Shown here: in pieces, positions 56,288-64,000 of the stretch
Position numbering within the stretch: the first letter of the stretch is position 1
How the letters are laid out: each line of letters begins with the position of its first letter
NCBI GenBank assembly: GCA_965213885.1
Contig: OZ243919.1
Coordinates: forward strand, 930,001 to 994,000
Source of the DNA: VYFG01 sp965213885
GTDB lineage: Bacteria; Pseudomonadota; Gammaproteobacteria; Arenicellales; Poriferihabitantaceae
Length of the DNA: 64,000 bases
Reading direction: 5' to 3'
Made by a program: the position numbers and the translations under genes
The notes under the pieces: model-generated
What the model was told of the DNA's origin: nothing
What the model saw: only the letters and a program-made list of their open reading frames with translations
The model's database searches: none

Positions 56288-57236
56288 TCATGTGAATCGG
56301 CGCGCCGTCGCTGTAGGCATTGATCTGATCGAAAATATCCGAGAACTGGAGGTTGTATTCATCTTCCGTGACATATCCGATATGGGGCGTTGCAATGAGA
56401 TTCGGATGGTTGAGCAGCGGATCATCACCGTCGAGCAGCGGCTCCCGGTCAAAGACGTCAATTGCCGCCATACCCGGCCTGCCGTGGTCGAGAGCGGCCA
56501 GTAGCGCGCCTTTCTGGATCAGGCCTGCCCGCGAGGTATTGACGAGAAGCGAGCCGGGCGACATGCAGGAGAGATCCTCGGATGTAATGATGGACCTGGT
56601 TGCGGGCTTCAGACGGATATGCAGGGAGATGACGTCGCAGGTCCGGAAGAATTCCTGCCTGCTCGAGGCGACGGCCTGACCGTCGGCCGTGGCTCTTTTT
56701 CGTCCTTCATCGGAACTCCACCAAAGCACATCCATGCCGAAGGTGCGGGCATATCCGGCAACCACCCTGGCGATACGGCCGTATCCGTACAGCCCGATGC
56801 GTCTTCCGCGCAGTGACTTACCCACCCCGCTTTGCCACTTTCCCGCCTTGAGCGAAGCCATTTGCAGGGGAAGCTGGCGGAAGGCGGCCAGTATGAGCGC
56901 CCACGTGAGTTCTGCCGCTGCATAGGAGGGTGTATCGGAATGCATGTTGGAACTGATCAGTACATCGTGATCAGTGCATGCCTCCACATCAATATGCGGG
57001 TACACACTGCGCTGCGAGATCAGCCTCAAGCCCGGCAGAAGCGCAAGCAGTGCACGAGTAATCCTGGTGCGTTCGCGAAAGAGAACCAGGGCTTCGGCGC
57101 CCCTGAGTCGCGAAGCCAGTATGACTGCATCCTCGACGTGATCATTCCAGATGGTCACATCATGCCCCTTCAGCTTCGCGAAGCAGGGCAGGGAACGCAG
57201 CGTGTCAAACCAATCGTCAAGAATATGGACGTTCAT
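56262..57236 (-). CDS. D-2-hydroxyacid dehydrogenase family protein
   Basis: This 324-residue NAD(P)-dependent dehydrogenase has a nucleotide-binding loop LYGYGRIARVVAGYARTFGM and catalytic Arg/Glu/His triad segments: HIRLKPATRSIITSEDL, LLVNTSRAGLIQKGALL, VFDREPLL and NLIATPHIGYVTEDEY. It reduces 2-keto acids or oxidises D-2-hydroxyacids. The location between the permease and the isomerase gene suggests a 2-oxo- or 2-hydroxy-carboxylate intermediate such as an oxalomesaconate-derived acid. The start at 57236 (MNVHIL) fits the family. Confidence 0.85.
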   Translation of the reverse strand: MNVHILDDWFDTLRSLPCFAKLKGHDVTIWNDHVEDAVILASRLRGAEALVLFRERTRITRALLALLPGLRLISQRSVYPHIDVEACTDHDVLISSNMHSDTPSYAAAELTWALILAAFRQLPLQMASLKAGKWQSGVGKSLRGRRIGLYGYGRIARVVAGYARTFGMDVLWWSSDEGRKRATADGQAVASSRQEFFRTCDVISLHIRLKPATRSIITSEDLSCMSPGSLLVNTSRAGLIQKGALLAALDHGRPGMAAIDVFDREPLLDGDDPLLNHPNLIATPHIGYVTEDEYNLQFSDIFDQINAYSDGAPIHMINPGVWRP

Positions 57237-57321
57237 CACCGGCTTTCGCAACAGCAAGATTGCAGGAGGACAGGAGCAGGGGCATCAGGATTCTGGATGA
57301 CCACCGTCCGGTATCGCTTTT

Positions 57322-58407
57322 CTATCCGGACCAGATTCCACGCGGAACAAAGACATTGCCATCGGCAAGTTTTCGGGCAGTGCGGACCAGGCCCACGGAA
57401 TGAAGCTCAAAACTGTTGCCGATCGAGTAGTCCACGACAACTTCCATGGTGCCGGAAGCGTGTTCAAGGATGAGCGTTGCCGGACTTTCCTCGGGGCGAT
57501 TCAGGATACCGTCGGCGACGCTGCCGGGGGCAAGGGCACAGGCGGCAAGGCACTGGGCGCCCGTGACTGCCATCGAGGGATGGGTTTTCCACGGCATGAA
57601 GTAACGCACCGAGATCGAGCCACCCGCGCTCGCCGTGGCGACCAGGCCGAATTTCGGTGTGACCGACTGCGTCACATCCCCCATGCCCATGCGTCTCCCG
57701 CCTTCAACGCGTATGGTTTCCATCCGCGAGAAAAACGCGGTGTCCGCGTCGAGTTCCCGGGAGGATTCATCACCCCTGACGCCGAGATCGGAGGCCCTTG
57801 CAATCACGAGCGGCATGGCAACGTCCATACAAGTGACTTCAATTCCGCAGATCTCATCGCGCAGGTTGCCGGTCGGCAATGTTTTCCCCGTCGAGGAGCC
57901 CGCCACGTCCATGAACTTCAGGGTGATCGGTGCCGCCGTTCCCGGCACTCCGTCAATCCGGGTCGAGCCGTCATAGCGGACCCGTCCTCCGGGTGTTTCC
58001 ACTTGGGCAAGTACACGCGCACCCGTGTTGACGGCACGAACCTTGACCTCGGTCAGGTCTTTCGCCGGTTCGACGAGCCCCATTTCAATCGCGACGGGGC
58101 CCACCCCGGACAGGATGTTCCCGCAGGTCGGTTTGTAGTCCACCAGACGATCTTCCACGGAGACCTGGGCGAAGAAGTAATCCACATCCGCCCATTCGTC
58201 GTTGGAGAGTGAGAGCATGGCAACCTTGGTCGTTACCGCGGTCCCCCCGCCAATGCCATCAATATTCAGTGGGTGACCGGACCCGACAACGGCAATGAGA
58301 ACCTCTGCCAGTTCATCCGGATCCTCCGGCAGGTCCTCGCGCCGGAAATAGGGTCCGCGCGAGGTTCCGCCGCGCATGAAGAGGAAGGGTATCGGGGTCT
58401 GCCTCAA
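57322..58407 (-). CDS. 4-oxalomesaconate tautomerase / 2-methylaconitate isomerase family protein (GalD/PrpF-like)
   Basis: This 361-residue protein of the diaminopimelate-epimerase-like fold begins IPFLFMRGGTSRGPYFRRED with the general MRGGTSxG motif, and contains DYKPTCGNILSGVGPVAIEM and GGSISVRYFMPWKTHPSMAV. Length and motifs fit GalD (4-oxalomesaconate tautomerase) and PrpF (aconitate isomerase). The cysteine in TCGN is the probable catalytic residue. The start is a TTG at 58407; the Met at residue 11 is an alternative. In the tcu/tct context it may isomerise cis- to trans-aconitate or tautomerise an unsaturated tricarboxylate. Confidence 0.85.
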   Translation of the reverse strand: MRQTPIPFLFMRGGTSRGPYFRREDLPEDPDELAEVLIAVVGSGHPLNIDGIGGGTAVTTKVAMLSLSNDEWADVDYFFAQVSVEDRLVDYKPTCGNILSGVGPVAIEMGLVEPAKDLTEVKVRAVNTGARVLAQVETPGGRVRYDGSTRIDGVPGTAAPITLKFMDVAGSSTGKTLPTGNLRDEICGIEVTCMDVAMPLVIARASDLGVRGDESSRELDADTAFFSRMETIRVEGGRRMGMGDVTQSVTPKFGLVATASAGGSISVRYFMPWKTHPSMAVTGAQCLAACALAPGSVADGILNRPEESPATLILEHASGTMEVVVDYSIGNSFELHSVGLVRTARKLADGNVFVPRGIWSG

Positions 58408-58496
58408 TTCAGATTTCCGTGGATCGGCACTGTCGGCATTTCGCTGAATGCTTGCCTGTCAGTCACTCTCAGGGGGCAGGGGCGCCGGATACGATC

Positions 58497-60527
58497 CTAT
58501 CCGAGGGGCCAGGGCAGGTCGACAAACCCCTGCAGCAATCCGGGAGGGAAATCGCGGTTCAGGGTATATGCCATGATACACATGAGGCCTATGCCTGCAA
58601 CTGTCAGAACCAGCGTCCTTGCCCAGGAGGCGCCTGCCCGGATACGGAAAAACGCGATCAGAAAACCCGTCAGCGCCAGGATAAAGCCGACTAGCCCCGT
58701 CGCGATGATGAGACTGGCGAACCACGCCAGGGTGGACCATAATCCATAGGGTGCCTCGGCTTCTTCACCCGCAACCTCCTTGTCCGCGAAGATGGCATCG
58801 CCTTCCTGCCGGCGGATCATCAGGACGAACAGGGCAAGGCAGCAAAGAAGGGAGAATCCGCCAACCACGAGCGGAATGATCTTGTCGGTTATGTTGAAGT
58901 CATCGATGGCATTGGCATTGACCAATGCCACGATCAGGTAGGCGGAGATCGCCAGGAGGAAGATAATCGGCGCACGCTTGGTACCTGCCTGGACCTCACC
59001 TTCTGCCATGATTGCCTTGGCCTGACGGATACCCAGCACGACGGACACCACCGTAATGATGACCAGCACGATCACGATCGGGCTGAAGACATACGCCATG
59101 CCCGCTTCCAGGCTTTCGCGAAAGCGGAAGCTGGCGATCTGAAAGGCCTGGTTGGTGAATTTCTCTACCGGATTGGAAAGCACAAAGCCGATCAGGAAGG
59201 CCGGACGGGACCAGTCAAACCGGCGCAGGAAAATTCCGATCAGCCCGATCAGGAACAGTGCCAGCAGATCCTCGAAATTCTGGCCGGACTGGAAAGCTGC
59301 AAAGCTGATCAGGATAAAGAGGAACGGGGCAAGGTAGGTAAACCGGATGGTCGTGATCCTGGCGATCCCGCCCGATGCCGCGATACAGAGCACCGTACCG
59401 ATCACGTTGGCAAGTGCCAGCAGCCAGACAATCGAATACGTGATGTCAAGGTTGTTCTTCAGCATGCCCGGACCCACCTCGATATCGCCCGATCCAAGGA
59501 GCGCAACGGCTCCGATGAAGATGGCCATGGAACCGGAACCCGGTATGCCGAACAGAAGGGTCGGCACAAGGCCGCCGCCTTCCTTGGCATTGTTCGAGCT
59601 TTCGGGCCCGATGATTCCACGAACCTCTCCCTTGCCGAACCCGGCTTTGTCCTTGGTGGTTTGAACCGAGTGGCCATAGGCGATCCAGTCAACCACTGAA
59701 CCGCCAAGGCCGGGAATCACCCCGATCACCACGCCGATAATCGAGCAACGCACGGAAAGCCAGATATTGGCGAACCAGTCGCGGATCCCTTCAAACCAGC
59801 CCGCTCCCAGACTTGCCCCCTTGGCGATGGAACGGTCCTGGCGCAGCAGCGAGACGATCTCGGGGACCGCGAAAATCCCAAGACCGACGATCACAAGCTT
59901 CAGTCCATCGGCCAGGTAGGGGATGTCATAGCTCGCCATGCGCAGGCTACCGCCCGCATCAGCCTCACCGATCGTGCCGATCATGATGCCCAACCCTGCC
60001 GCGGCAAGCCCCTTGAGCGGAATGCGGCCGGCAAGGACGGCCACCATGCTCAGGCCGAGCAGTGTGATCATCAGCATTTCGGGCAGTCCGAAGGCGAGCA
60101 CGATGGGGCGCGCCATCAGGATGAAAAGCGTCAGGAAGCTCGCCCCGATCAGGCCGCCGAACAGGGAGGATGAAAACGCGGCCGAGAGGGCGCGCGCCGC
60201 CTCACCCTTCTTGGCCATGGGAAAGCCGTCCAGAACGGTGGCCTGCGACGCCGAACTGCCGGGGATCCCCATCAGAACCGATGCGAAGGTATCCGACGTG
60301 GGCACAACCGCCACCATGCCGATCATCAGCGCCAGACCCAGAATCGGGTCCATGCCGAACATGAAGGGAAGAAGGAGGGACAGGCCGGCGATACCGCCCA
60401 GTCCCGGGAATACGCCGACGGCCAGTCCCATCACGACGCCGAGCGCCAGATAGGCCAGGACAGCGGGCTGCAGGATCAGGGACCATGCTTCCCCGAACGC
60501 GGGCAAAGCGACCGAAAAGATTTCCAT
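58497..60527 (-). CDS. Fused TctA-TctB tripartite tricarboxylate transporter permease
   Basis: This 676-residue protein is both permease subunits in one chain. Residues 1 to about 500 are TctA-like (VVMGLAVGVFPGLGGIAGLS, GVVIGVIPGLGGSVVDWIAY, about 11 helices). After a linker (EGEVQAGTKRAP) the C-terminal about 165 residues have four helices as in TctB (IIFLLAISAYLIVALVNA; TDKIIPLVVGGFSLLCCLAL; LWSTLAWFASLIIATGLVGF; VLTVAGIGLMCIMAYTLN). Fused forms occur in a subset of bacteria. It is downstream of the tctC-like gene, with a hairpin between them. Confidence 0.88.
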   Translation of the reverse strand: MEIFSVALPAFGEAWSLILQPAVLAYLALGVVMGLAVGVFPGLGGIAGLSLLLPFMFGMDPILGLALMIGMVAVVPTSDTFASVLMGIPGSSASQATVLDGFPMAKKGEAARALSAAFSSSLFGGLIGASFLTLFILMARPIVLAFGLPEMLMITLLGLSMVAVLAGRIPLKGLAAAGLGIMIGTIGEADAGGSLRMASYDIPYLADGLKLVIVGLGIFAVPEIVSLLRQDRSIAKGASLGAGWFEGIRDWFANIWLSVRCSIIGVVIGVIPGLGGSVVDWIAYGHSVQTTKDKAGFGKGEVRGIIGPESSNNAKEGGGLVPTLLFGIPGSGSMAIFIGAVALLGSGDIEVGPGMLKNNLDITYSIVWLLALANVIGTVLCIAASGGIARITTIRFTYLAPFLFILISFAAFQSGQNFEDLLALFLIGLIGIFLRRFDWSRPAFLIGFVLSNPVEKFTNQAFQIASFRFRESLEAGMAYVFSPIVIVLVIITVVSVVLGIRQAKAIMAEGEVQAGTKRAPIIFLLAISAYLIVALVNANAIDDFNITDKIIPLVVGGFSLLCCLALFVLMIRRQEGDAIFADKEVAGEEAEAPYGLWSTLAWFASLIIATGLVGFILALTGFLIAFFRIRAGASWARTLVLTVAGIGLMCIMAYTLNRDFPPGLLQGFVDLPWPLG

Positions 60528-60564
60528 GACCTGATCCTACACCCTGGGAGCCGGCGAGTGGAAT

Positions 60565-60587
60565 GCTCCCCCCGCAAAGAGGGGAGC
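60565..60587 (-). terminator. Intercistronic hairpin between tctC and tctAB
   Basis: Arms gctcccc (60565-60571)/ggggagc (60581-60587) with a nine-base loop lie in the 68-base gap after the binding-protein gene. A partial terminator or mRNA-stabilising stem at this place would give more binding protein than permease. Confidence 0.55.
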
Positions 60588-60595
60588 GAGATCAG

Positions 60596-61684
60596 TCAGT
60601 CAAGGGTTACGCCGTAGTCTTCCTTGAGCCAGTTCACCACATAGGCCTTGGCGCTGTCGGGAACGCTTGTTGCAGTGCCGAGTGCAGCTTTTGCGCCTCC
60701 TCCGATGAAGACGTCATACTTACCGATGCGCTTGCTGGAGATTTCAGCGAAATCGGCACGTTTGGTCACCGCTCCAAAGGCAGTTGCATAGGCATCCACG
60801 ATCTCCTGTGGTGTTCCGGTCGGCAGAAAGGCGATCTTTTGCACAGGGAAACCGGAGACGAAGAAAGCCTTCCACGCATCCCAGGCCTCGCCGGAAGTCT
60901 CACAGCCCTCGGTGGCATCGCAGACCTCCTTGAAGGTCGGGATATCGGGAAAAGTCGGATCACGGACAATGGAGCCATCGGCCGCCAGCGCTCCCCAGGT
61001 CATCATGGGAACGGCATTTCCAGCCTCGACGAGATCGGTCGAGCCCTTCAGGTAGCCAGAAGTGGTTTGGTAATCGATATTGGCTTCGCCGCGTTCGAAC
61101 ATCAGGCGGCCATCGCCGCGGCCCTTGATGCCGAACACCGGTTCAACATTCATGCCAAGCAGTTTCCAGGCAAGCAGCGGAACCAGGTCGAGGCGTGTCG
61201 CACCCTGGCTGCCATAGATGAAGTTCGTCCCTTTGAGTGCGTTGGCTGATCCGTCAAACTTCGCACCATCCTCGGCATTCAGATAGGCAACTCCGCCGGT
61301 GCCCGAGGCCATGACCGGAATCCAGTCGTTGTATTCATAGCGTACGCGGGGGTCGCCCAACAGATAGGGGAACTGTGTCGACCCGGACGTTCCGAAAAGC
61401 AGGGTGCCGTCCTTGTGCTTTTGCTTCTGGAACCAGTTCGCTCCCTTGGTGGAGCCTGCGCCCGGCATGAATTTAACGACCACGGTAGGTTGGCCGGGCA
61501 GCGCCTCGGAAAGCAGGGGCGCGAAGAAATTCGCCCATTTTGCCGACCCCCCCGTTTCGGAGAACGGGATAATCCATTCGATCGTTTCATCGTGGAAATC
61601 GACTTGGGCGGAAGCCGGCGCCACGAGACCTGCAGTAATAAACAGACTGAGTGCGATGCTGCGTGCGAGATTGGTCATTCTCAT
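60596..61684 (-). CDS. TctC-like periplasmic tricarboxylate-binding protein
   Basis: This 362-residue exported protein has a signal peptide (MRMTNLARSIALSLFITAGL, cleavage after APASAQ). The mature part begins VDFHDETIEWIIPFSETGGS and contains FMPGAGSTKGANWFQ, an arrangement of the Bug/TctC family in a divergent form. GGAG seven bases before the ATG at 61684 supports the start; an ATG four codons upstream is less likely. It is the first gene of the tctC-tctAB-galD set, which suggests uptake of the acid processed by the neighbouring enzymes. Confidence 0.86.
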   Translation of the reverse strand: MRMTNLARSIALSLFITAGLVAPASAQVDFHDETIEWIIPFSETGGSAKWANFFAPLLSEALPGQPTVVVKFMPGAGSTKGANWFQKQKHKDGTLLFGTSGSTQFPYLLGDPRVRYEYNDWIPVMASGTGGVAYLNAEDGAKFDGSANALKGTNFIYGSQGATRLDLVPLLAWKLLGMNVEPVFGIKGRGDGRLMFERGEANIDYQTTSGYLKGSTDLVEAGNAVPMMTWGALAADGSIVRDPTFPDIPTFKEVCDATEGCETSGEAWDAWKAFFVSGFPVQKIAFLPTGTPQEIVDAYATAFGAVTKRADFAEISSKRIGKYDVFIGGGAKAALGTATSVPDSAKAYVVNWLKEDYGVTLD

Positions 61685-62614
61685 CGTTATCTCCAATTTT
61701 CTGGTGCTCTAATCAACAGACATAAATTGATACTTGCAGAACAAGCAGGGAAAATATTTCTTGACAACAGGATGCCAAAAAAAAGACCGGGCCACCCCGG
61801 AATCATATCAATGACCGGAAAATACCGACCAGAGTGTCAAATTAGATACCTTCCGGGGTCGTTAGTCAACTCTGAGGGACTTGCGCTGTAGGGTTTTTCA
61901 GATCCGGGGCTGGTGGATCGAAGACAGGGGCAACTGTATCATCCATGACACGGTTTCGAAGGATCGCATGATCCGGGGCGATTCGGTTTCGTTTCCAGCG
62001 GTTTCCGGTGGTTCGAGGCAGGAAACCGACCGTTCGTGAACCGGCAGGCGATGGGAGGCCCCGGTCAGCCGGAGAACTCGTGGAATCGATCGGGCCTGCC
62101 CGGCATCCGCCAGCGGGAACGGCCGGACCAGGGAGCGCATCTGTTCTTTCAATCCCTCGAGTCCTGGATCAGGACCGGATCATCAGGCGGCCCGGTGGGA
62201 TGGGTTGCATGGGGTGGTCACCAACGTGTGGGGCATTGCCGGGGTCTCTGGCAGGTGTAAATAACGAATAGGCTGAATGAAATGCCTGGCTGAAAATTGT
62301 GATCCATTCATATCGATGCGTTCGGGCATTTTACCGTCGAAGTCAGGACCGTTCCTTTACTCAGGAATTGATCTACAGCGCAATTCCCCCGTCATGACGC
62401 ATTGAGGGTGTCAATTGGAGCGACGTCCATACACGCTCCAGGGCATTGTCCCTGAACCGTCCCGTGTTGTACCCGGCAGCACGGTCCGGGCCCGCATGTA
62501 CTGAGGATGCGTATTCAACCGGGCCCCCGGCACAATACGAAGCGGTGAGGCGGCTGCCACCATTTCCGGGTGGCGAGACGGGCGCTCCAGATACTCCTTT
62601 GATGCGTCATCCGC
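61685..62614. other. Long intergenic region upstream of the tctC-like gene
   Basis: About 930 bases without a convincing gene. The first 130 bases (61685-61815) are AT-rich and must carry the promoter of the tctC-tctAB operon; no confident -35/-10 pair was found. The remainder is GC-rich with only short frames. No regulator gene, tRNA or repeat was noticed. Confidence 0.45.
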
Positions 62615-62944
62615 TCAGGTGTATGCCACCAGCGCCACGAAAACGGCAAGACCGGCGCTGACACCAGTCAGCACTTGCCGGCCGAGCAGGAAGAAGACCG
62701 TCAGGCCCACCGCCATGCCCGTCAGACGGATCCACAGGCCCACTTCGGCGAGGGGACCTACCGGCAGCAGGACCATGCGGGCGATGAGCCCCGCCAGCAT
62801 GGCGTAGGAAACGCATGTGACCCATTGGAAGAAATCGCTTTCCGGGTTTACCCGTCGGGAGAGCAGAACTCCCAGCAGGCGCCACAGGTAGGTGGCACCA
62901 ATGGCACCGATGACCACCAGCCAGAGCAGGGTGTGCTCACTCAC
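62615..62944 (-). CDS. azlD: Branched-chain amino acid export protein, AzlD type
   Basis: This 109-residue protein has four hydrophobic segments, starting VSEHTLLWLVVIGAIGATYL with the AzlD-like TYLWRLLGVLL. The GTG start at 62944 overlaps the azlC stop (GTGA). AzlCD systems export branched-chain amino acids or related compounds. Longer in-frame starts lie within azlC and are rejected. Confidence 0.85.
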   Translation of the reverse strand: MSEHTLLWLVVIGAIGATYLWRLLGVLLSRRVNPESDFFQWVTCVSYAMLAGLIARMVLLPVGPLAEVGLWIRLTGMAVGLTVFFLLGRQVLTGVSAGLAVFVALVAYT

Positions 62945-63645
62945 GCGGAATTCCGGGTGCGGTGAATCCAGAACGCCAGTGTGCCGCCGACGAGGCCGGT
63001 GGCGAGCAGTCCCCACTCGGGAGACAGCCAGTGAAACACAGGTCCCAGGGGCGCGCCGATCAGCATGGCGCCGATCGCCGGACCCAGACGGGTTCCCGCA
63101 AGCAGCACCGCGAAAAACAGGGGATTGAGGAAGATCAGTCCCAGGGCGGCCGGCGGTGCCATTGCATCGACACCGTAGTACCCGATCAGCGTACCGAGCA
63201 GTCCCGCACTCATGCAGATACCGGAAAAGGCGACAAAGTAGCGGGGCCGCTGGCTCATGGCGATTTCAGGGAACCGGTTCAGGCCCGCCGCCCAGGAATT
63301 GATCGACAGCAGTTGTACCAGGGCGTACATCCAGCCATAGCGCCGGACGCCGCCGCGCATGAGCGGGATAAAGGATACCGCCATGGGAAAGAATCGGGCA
63401 TTCGCCAGGGATACGGCCAGAATCACGAACACTGCGGAGACCCCGGCGGCATGCATTTCGGCCAGGGCCAGCTGGCCCGGCAATCCCCAGATCCCGGCGG
63501 TGGTGCCTAGGGCCATGCCGAGGTTGAATCCGCTCTCCCTGGCCAGGGACCCGAACCCGGTCATGCCGGCGAGCAGCATGATGGCCGGGAAGCCGAACGC
63601 GTCCCTGGCAGCCTGCCGGCAGACTTGTCCGGGGGAATCGATCAC
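62941..63645 (-). CDS. azlC: AzlC family permease
   Basis: This 234-residue membrane protein of the AzlC/YgaZ family starts at a GTG (63645) that overlaps the stop of the upstream dehydrogenase gene. It includes ARDAFGFPAIMLLAGMTGFG, QLALAEMHAAGVSAVFVIL and LANARFFPMAVSFIPLM, the conserved family segment. With AzlD it forms an exporter of branched-chain amino acids. The coupling to a 3-hydroxyisobutyrate-dehydrogenase-like gene suggests a link to valine-type or other 2-substituted acids. Confidence 0.87.
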   Translation of the reverse strand: MIDSPGQVCRQAARDAFGFPAIMLLAGMTGFGSLARESGFNLGMALGTTAGIWGLPGQLALAEMHAAGVSAVFVILAVSLANARFFPMAVSFIPLMRGGVRRYGWMYALVQLLSINSWAAGLNRFPEIAMSQRPRYFVAFSGICMSAGLLGTLIGYYGVDAMAPPAALGLIFLNPLFFAVLLAGTRLGPAIGAMLIGAPLGPVFHWLSPEWGLLATGLVGGTLAFWIHRTRNSA

Positions 63646-64000
63646 GCGGTCATTCCGGGGGTTACCTCGTAACCCGGAACCTCGGGCTCGTCGTCGGCGA
63701 TTTCCGCCGGAAATCCGGGTGCGAGAACCCGGGTGCCGATCTGTTCCTCCAGCCGGCGGATGATGTTCGGCGAAAATTCCCTGGAACCGTAACGCGTCTC
63801 CCCGTCCCTGAAGATGTCCACCAGCAGGGGTGCCAGCTCCAGGTCCAGGCCGGAACGCTTCGCGATTTCATGGAAAATCCCGATGTCCTTGCTGACCAGG
63901 TCCATGGTGAAGTTGATGTCGCGGCTGCCGTTCAGTATCACCTGGCTCTCGGTTTCATGGACGAAGGAATTGCCGGACGAGATACGGATCGCCTCGTAGG
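63642..64000 (-). CDS. 3-hydroxyisobutyrate dehydrogenase-like oxidoreductase, C-terminal part (partial)
   Basis: The gene continues beyond the right edge of the window. The visible 118 residues are the all-helical C-terminal domain: YEAIRISSGNSFVHE, NGSRDINFTMDLVSKDIGIF, LDLELAPLLVDIFRDGETRY. The catalytic Lys of this family is in VSKDIG. The N-terminal Rossmann domain is not visible. The stop overlaps the azlC start, so the genes are one operon. The substrate is a beta-hydroxy acid, exact identity unknown. Confidence 0.82.
   Translation of the reverse strand, partial: YEAIRISSGNSFVHETESQVILNGSRDINFTMDLVSKDIGIFHEIAKRSGLDLELAPLLVDIFRDGETRYGSREFSPNIIRRLEEQIGTRVLAPGFPAEIADDEPEVPGYEVTPGMTA

Overview
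The window is a GC-rich chromosomal segment of a Gram-negative bacterium, most probably a gammaproteobacterium. Evidence for this is the order accD-folC-dedD-cvpA-purF, the LPS gene lpxH beside cysS, and an initiator tRNA that once stood directly upstream of rimP-nusA-infB-rbfA-truB, the classical metY-nusA arrangement. Core genes are intermixed with metabolic accessory genes and decayed mobile DNA.

Layout. 1-4457: end of accD, then folC, dedD, cvpA, purF. 4509-9175 (minus): a maleate isomerase/Asp-Glu racemase-type enzyme translationally coupled to a fused HyuA-HyuB hydantoinase/oxoprolinase. 9884-12095: divergent lpxH and cysS. 12174-12250: tRNA-fMet. 12251-21962: a 9.7-kb integrated element bounded by a 13-bp direct repeat of the tRNA 3' end. 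It carries a large serine recombinase, a VapBC-type toxin-antitoxin pair, a relaxase/transposase chimera, a dehydrogenase pseudogene, a TctABC tricarboxylate transporter, an IS30-type transposase, small ORFs and a MobC-like protein. 22138-27801: rimP, nusA, infB (frameshifted as read), rbfA, truB. 28048-31626: tRNA-Asn, a DUF3574 protein, uvrB, maf. 31679-34288 (minus): a redox-membrane operon with a ferric-reductase-like/Rieske fusion. 34333-35569: a TnpB remnant, a secreted beta-helix protein and a nonsense-mutated peptidoglycan-binding protein.

35786-42940 is the most unusual metabolic block: a Rieske-ThDP enzyme fusion, a CntA/GbcA-like Rieske oxygenase, a trimethylamine-dehydrogenase-like flavoprotein with an altered substrate pocket, and a non-pyrrolysine MttB-family protein. 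Together they suggest catabolism of an N-methylated compound such as a betaine. 43422-50350: an AAA-ATPase/PD-(D/E)XK protein with a changed active-site residue, a Ycf48-like/RND pair, a GNAT, and integrase and transposase remnants. 50448-61684: an M20 amidohydrolase followed by a tricarboxylate module (TcuB, TcuA, AbrB-like permease, 2-hydroxyacid dehydrogenase, GalD/PrpF-type isomerase, fused TctA-TctB, TctC), which plausibly imports and oxidises an aconitate- or tricarballylate-like acid. 62615-64000: AzlD, AzlC and the end of a 3-hydroxyisobutyrate-dehydrogenase-like gene.

The most interesting observations are: the element that separates tRNA-fMet from the nusA operon, whose recombinase gene reads into the tRNA and would acquire a different C-terminus when the element circularises; the Rieske-ThDP fusion inside the putative betaine cluster; and the one-base frameshift in the essential gene infB.
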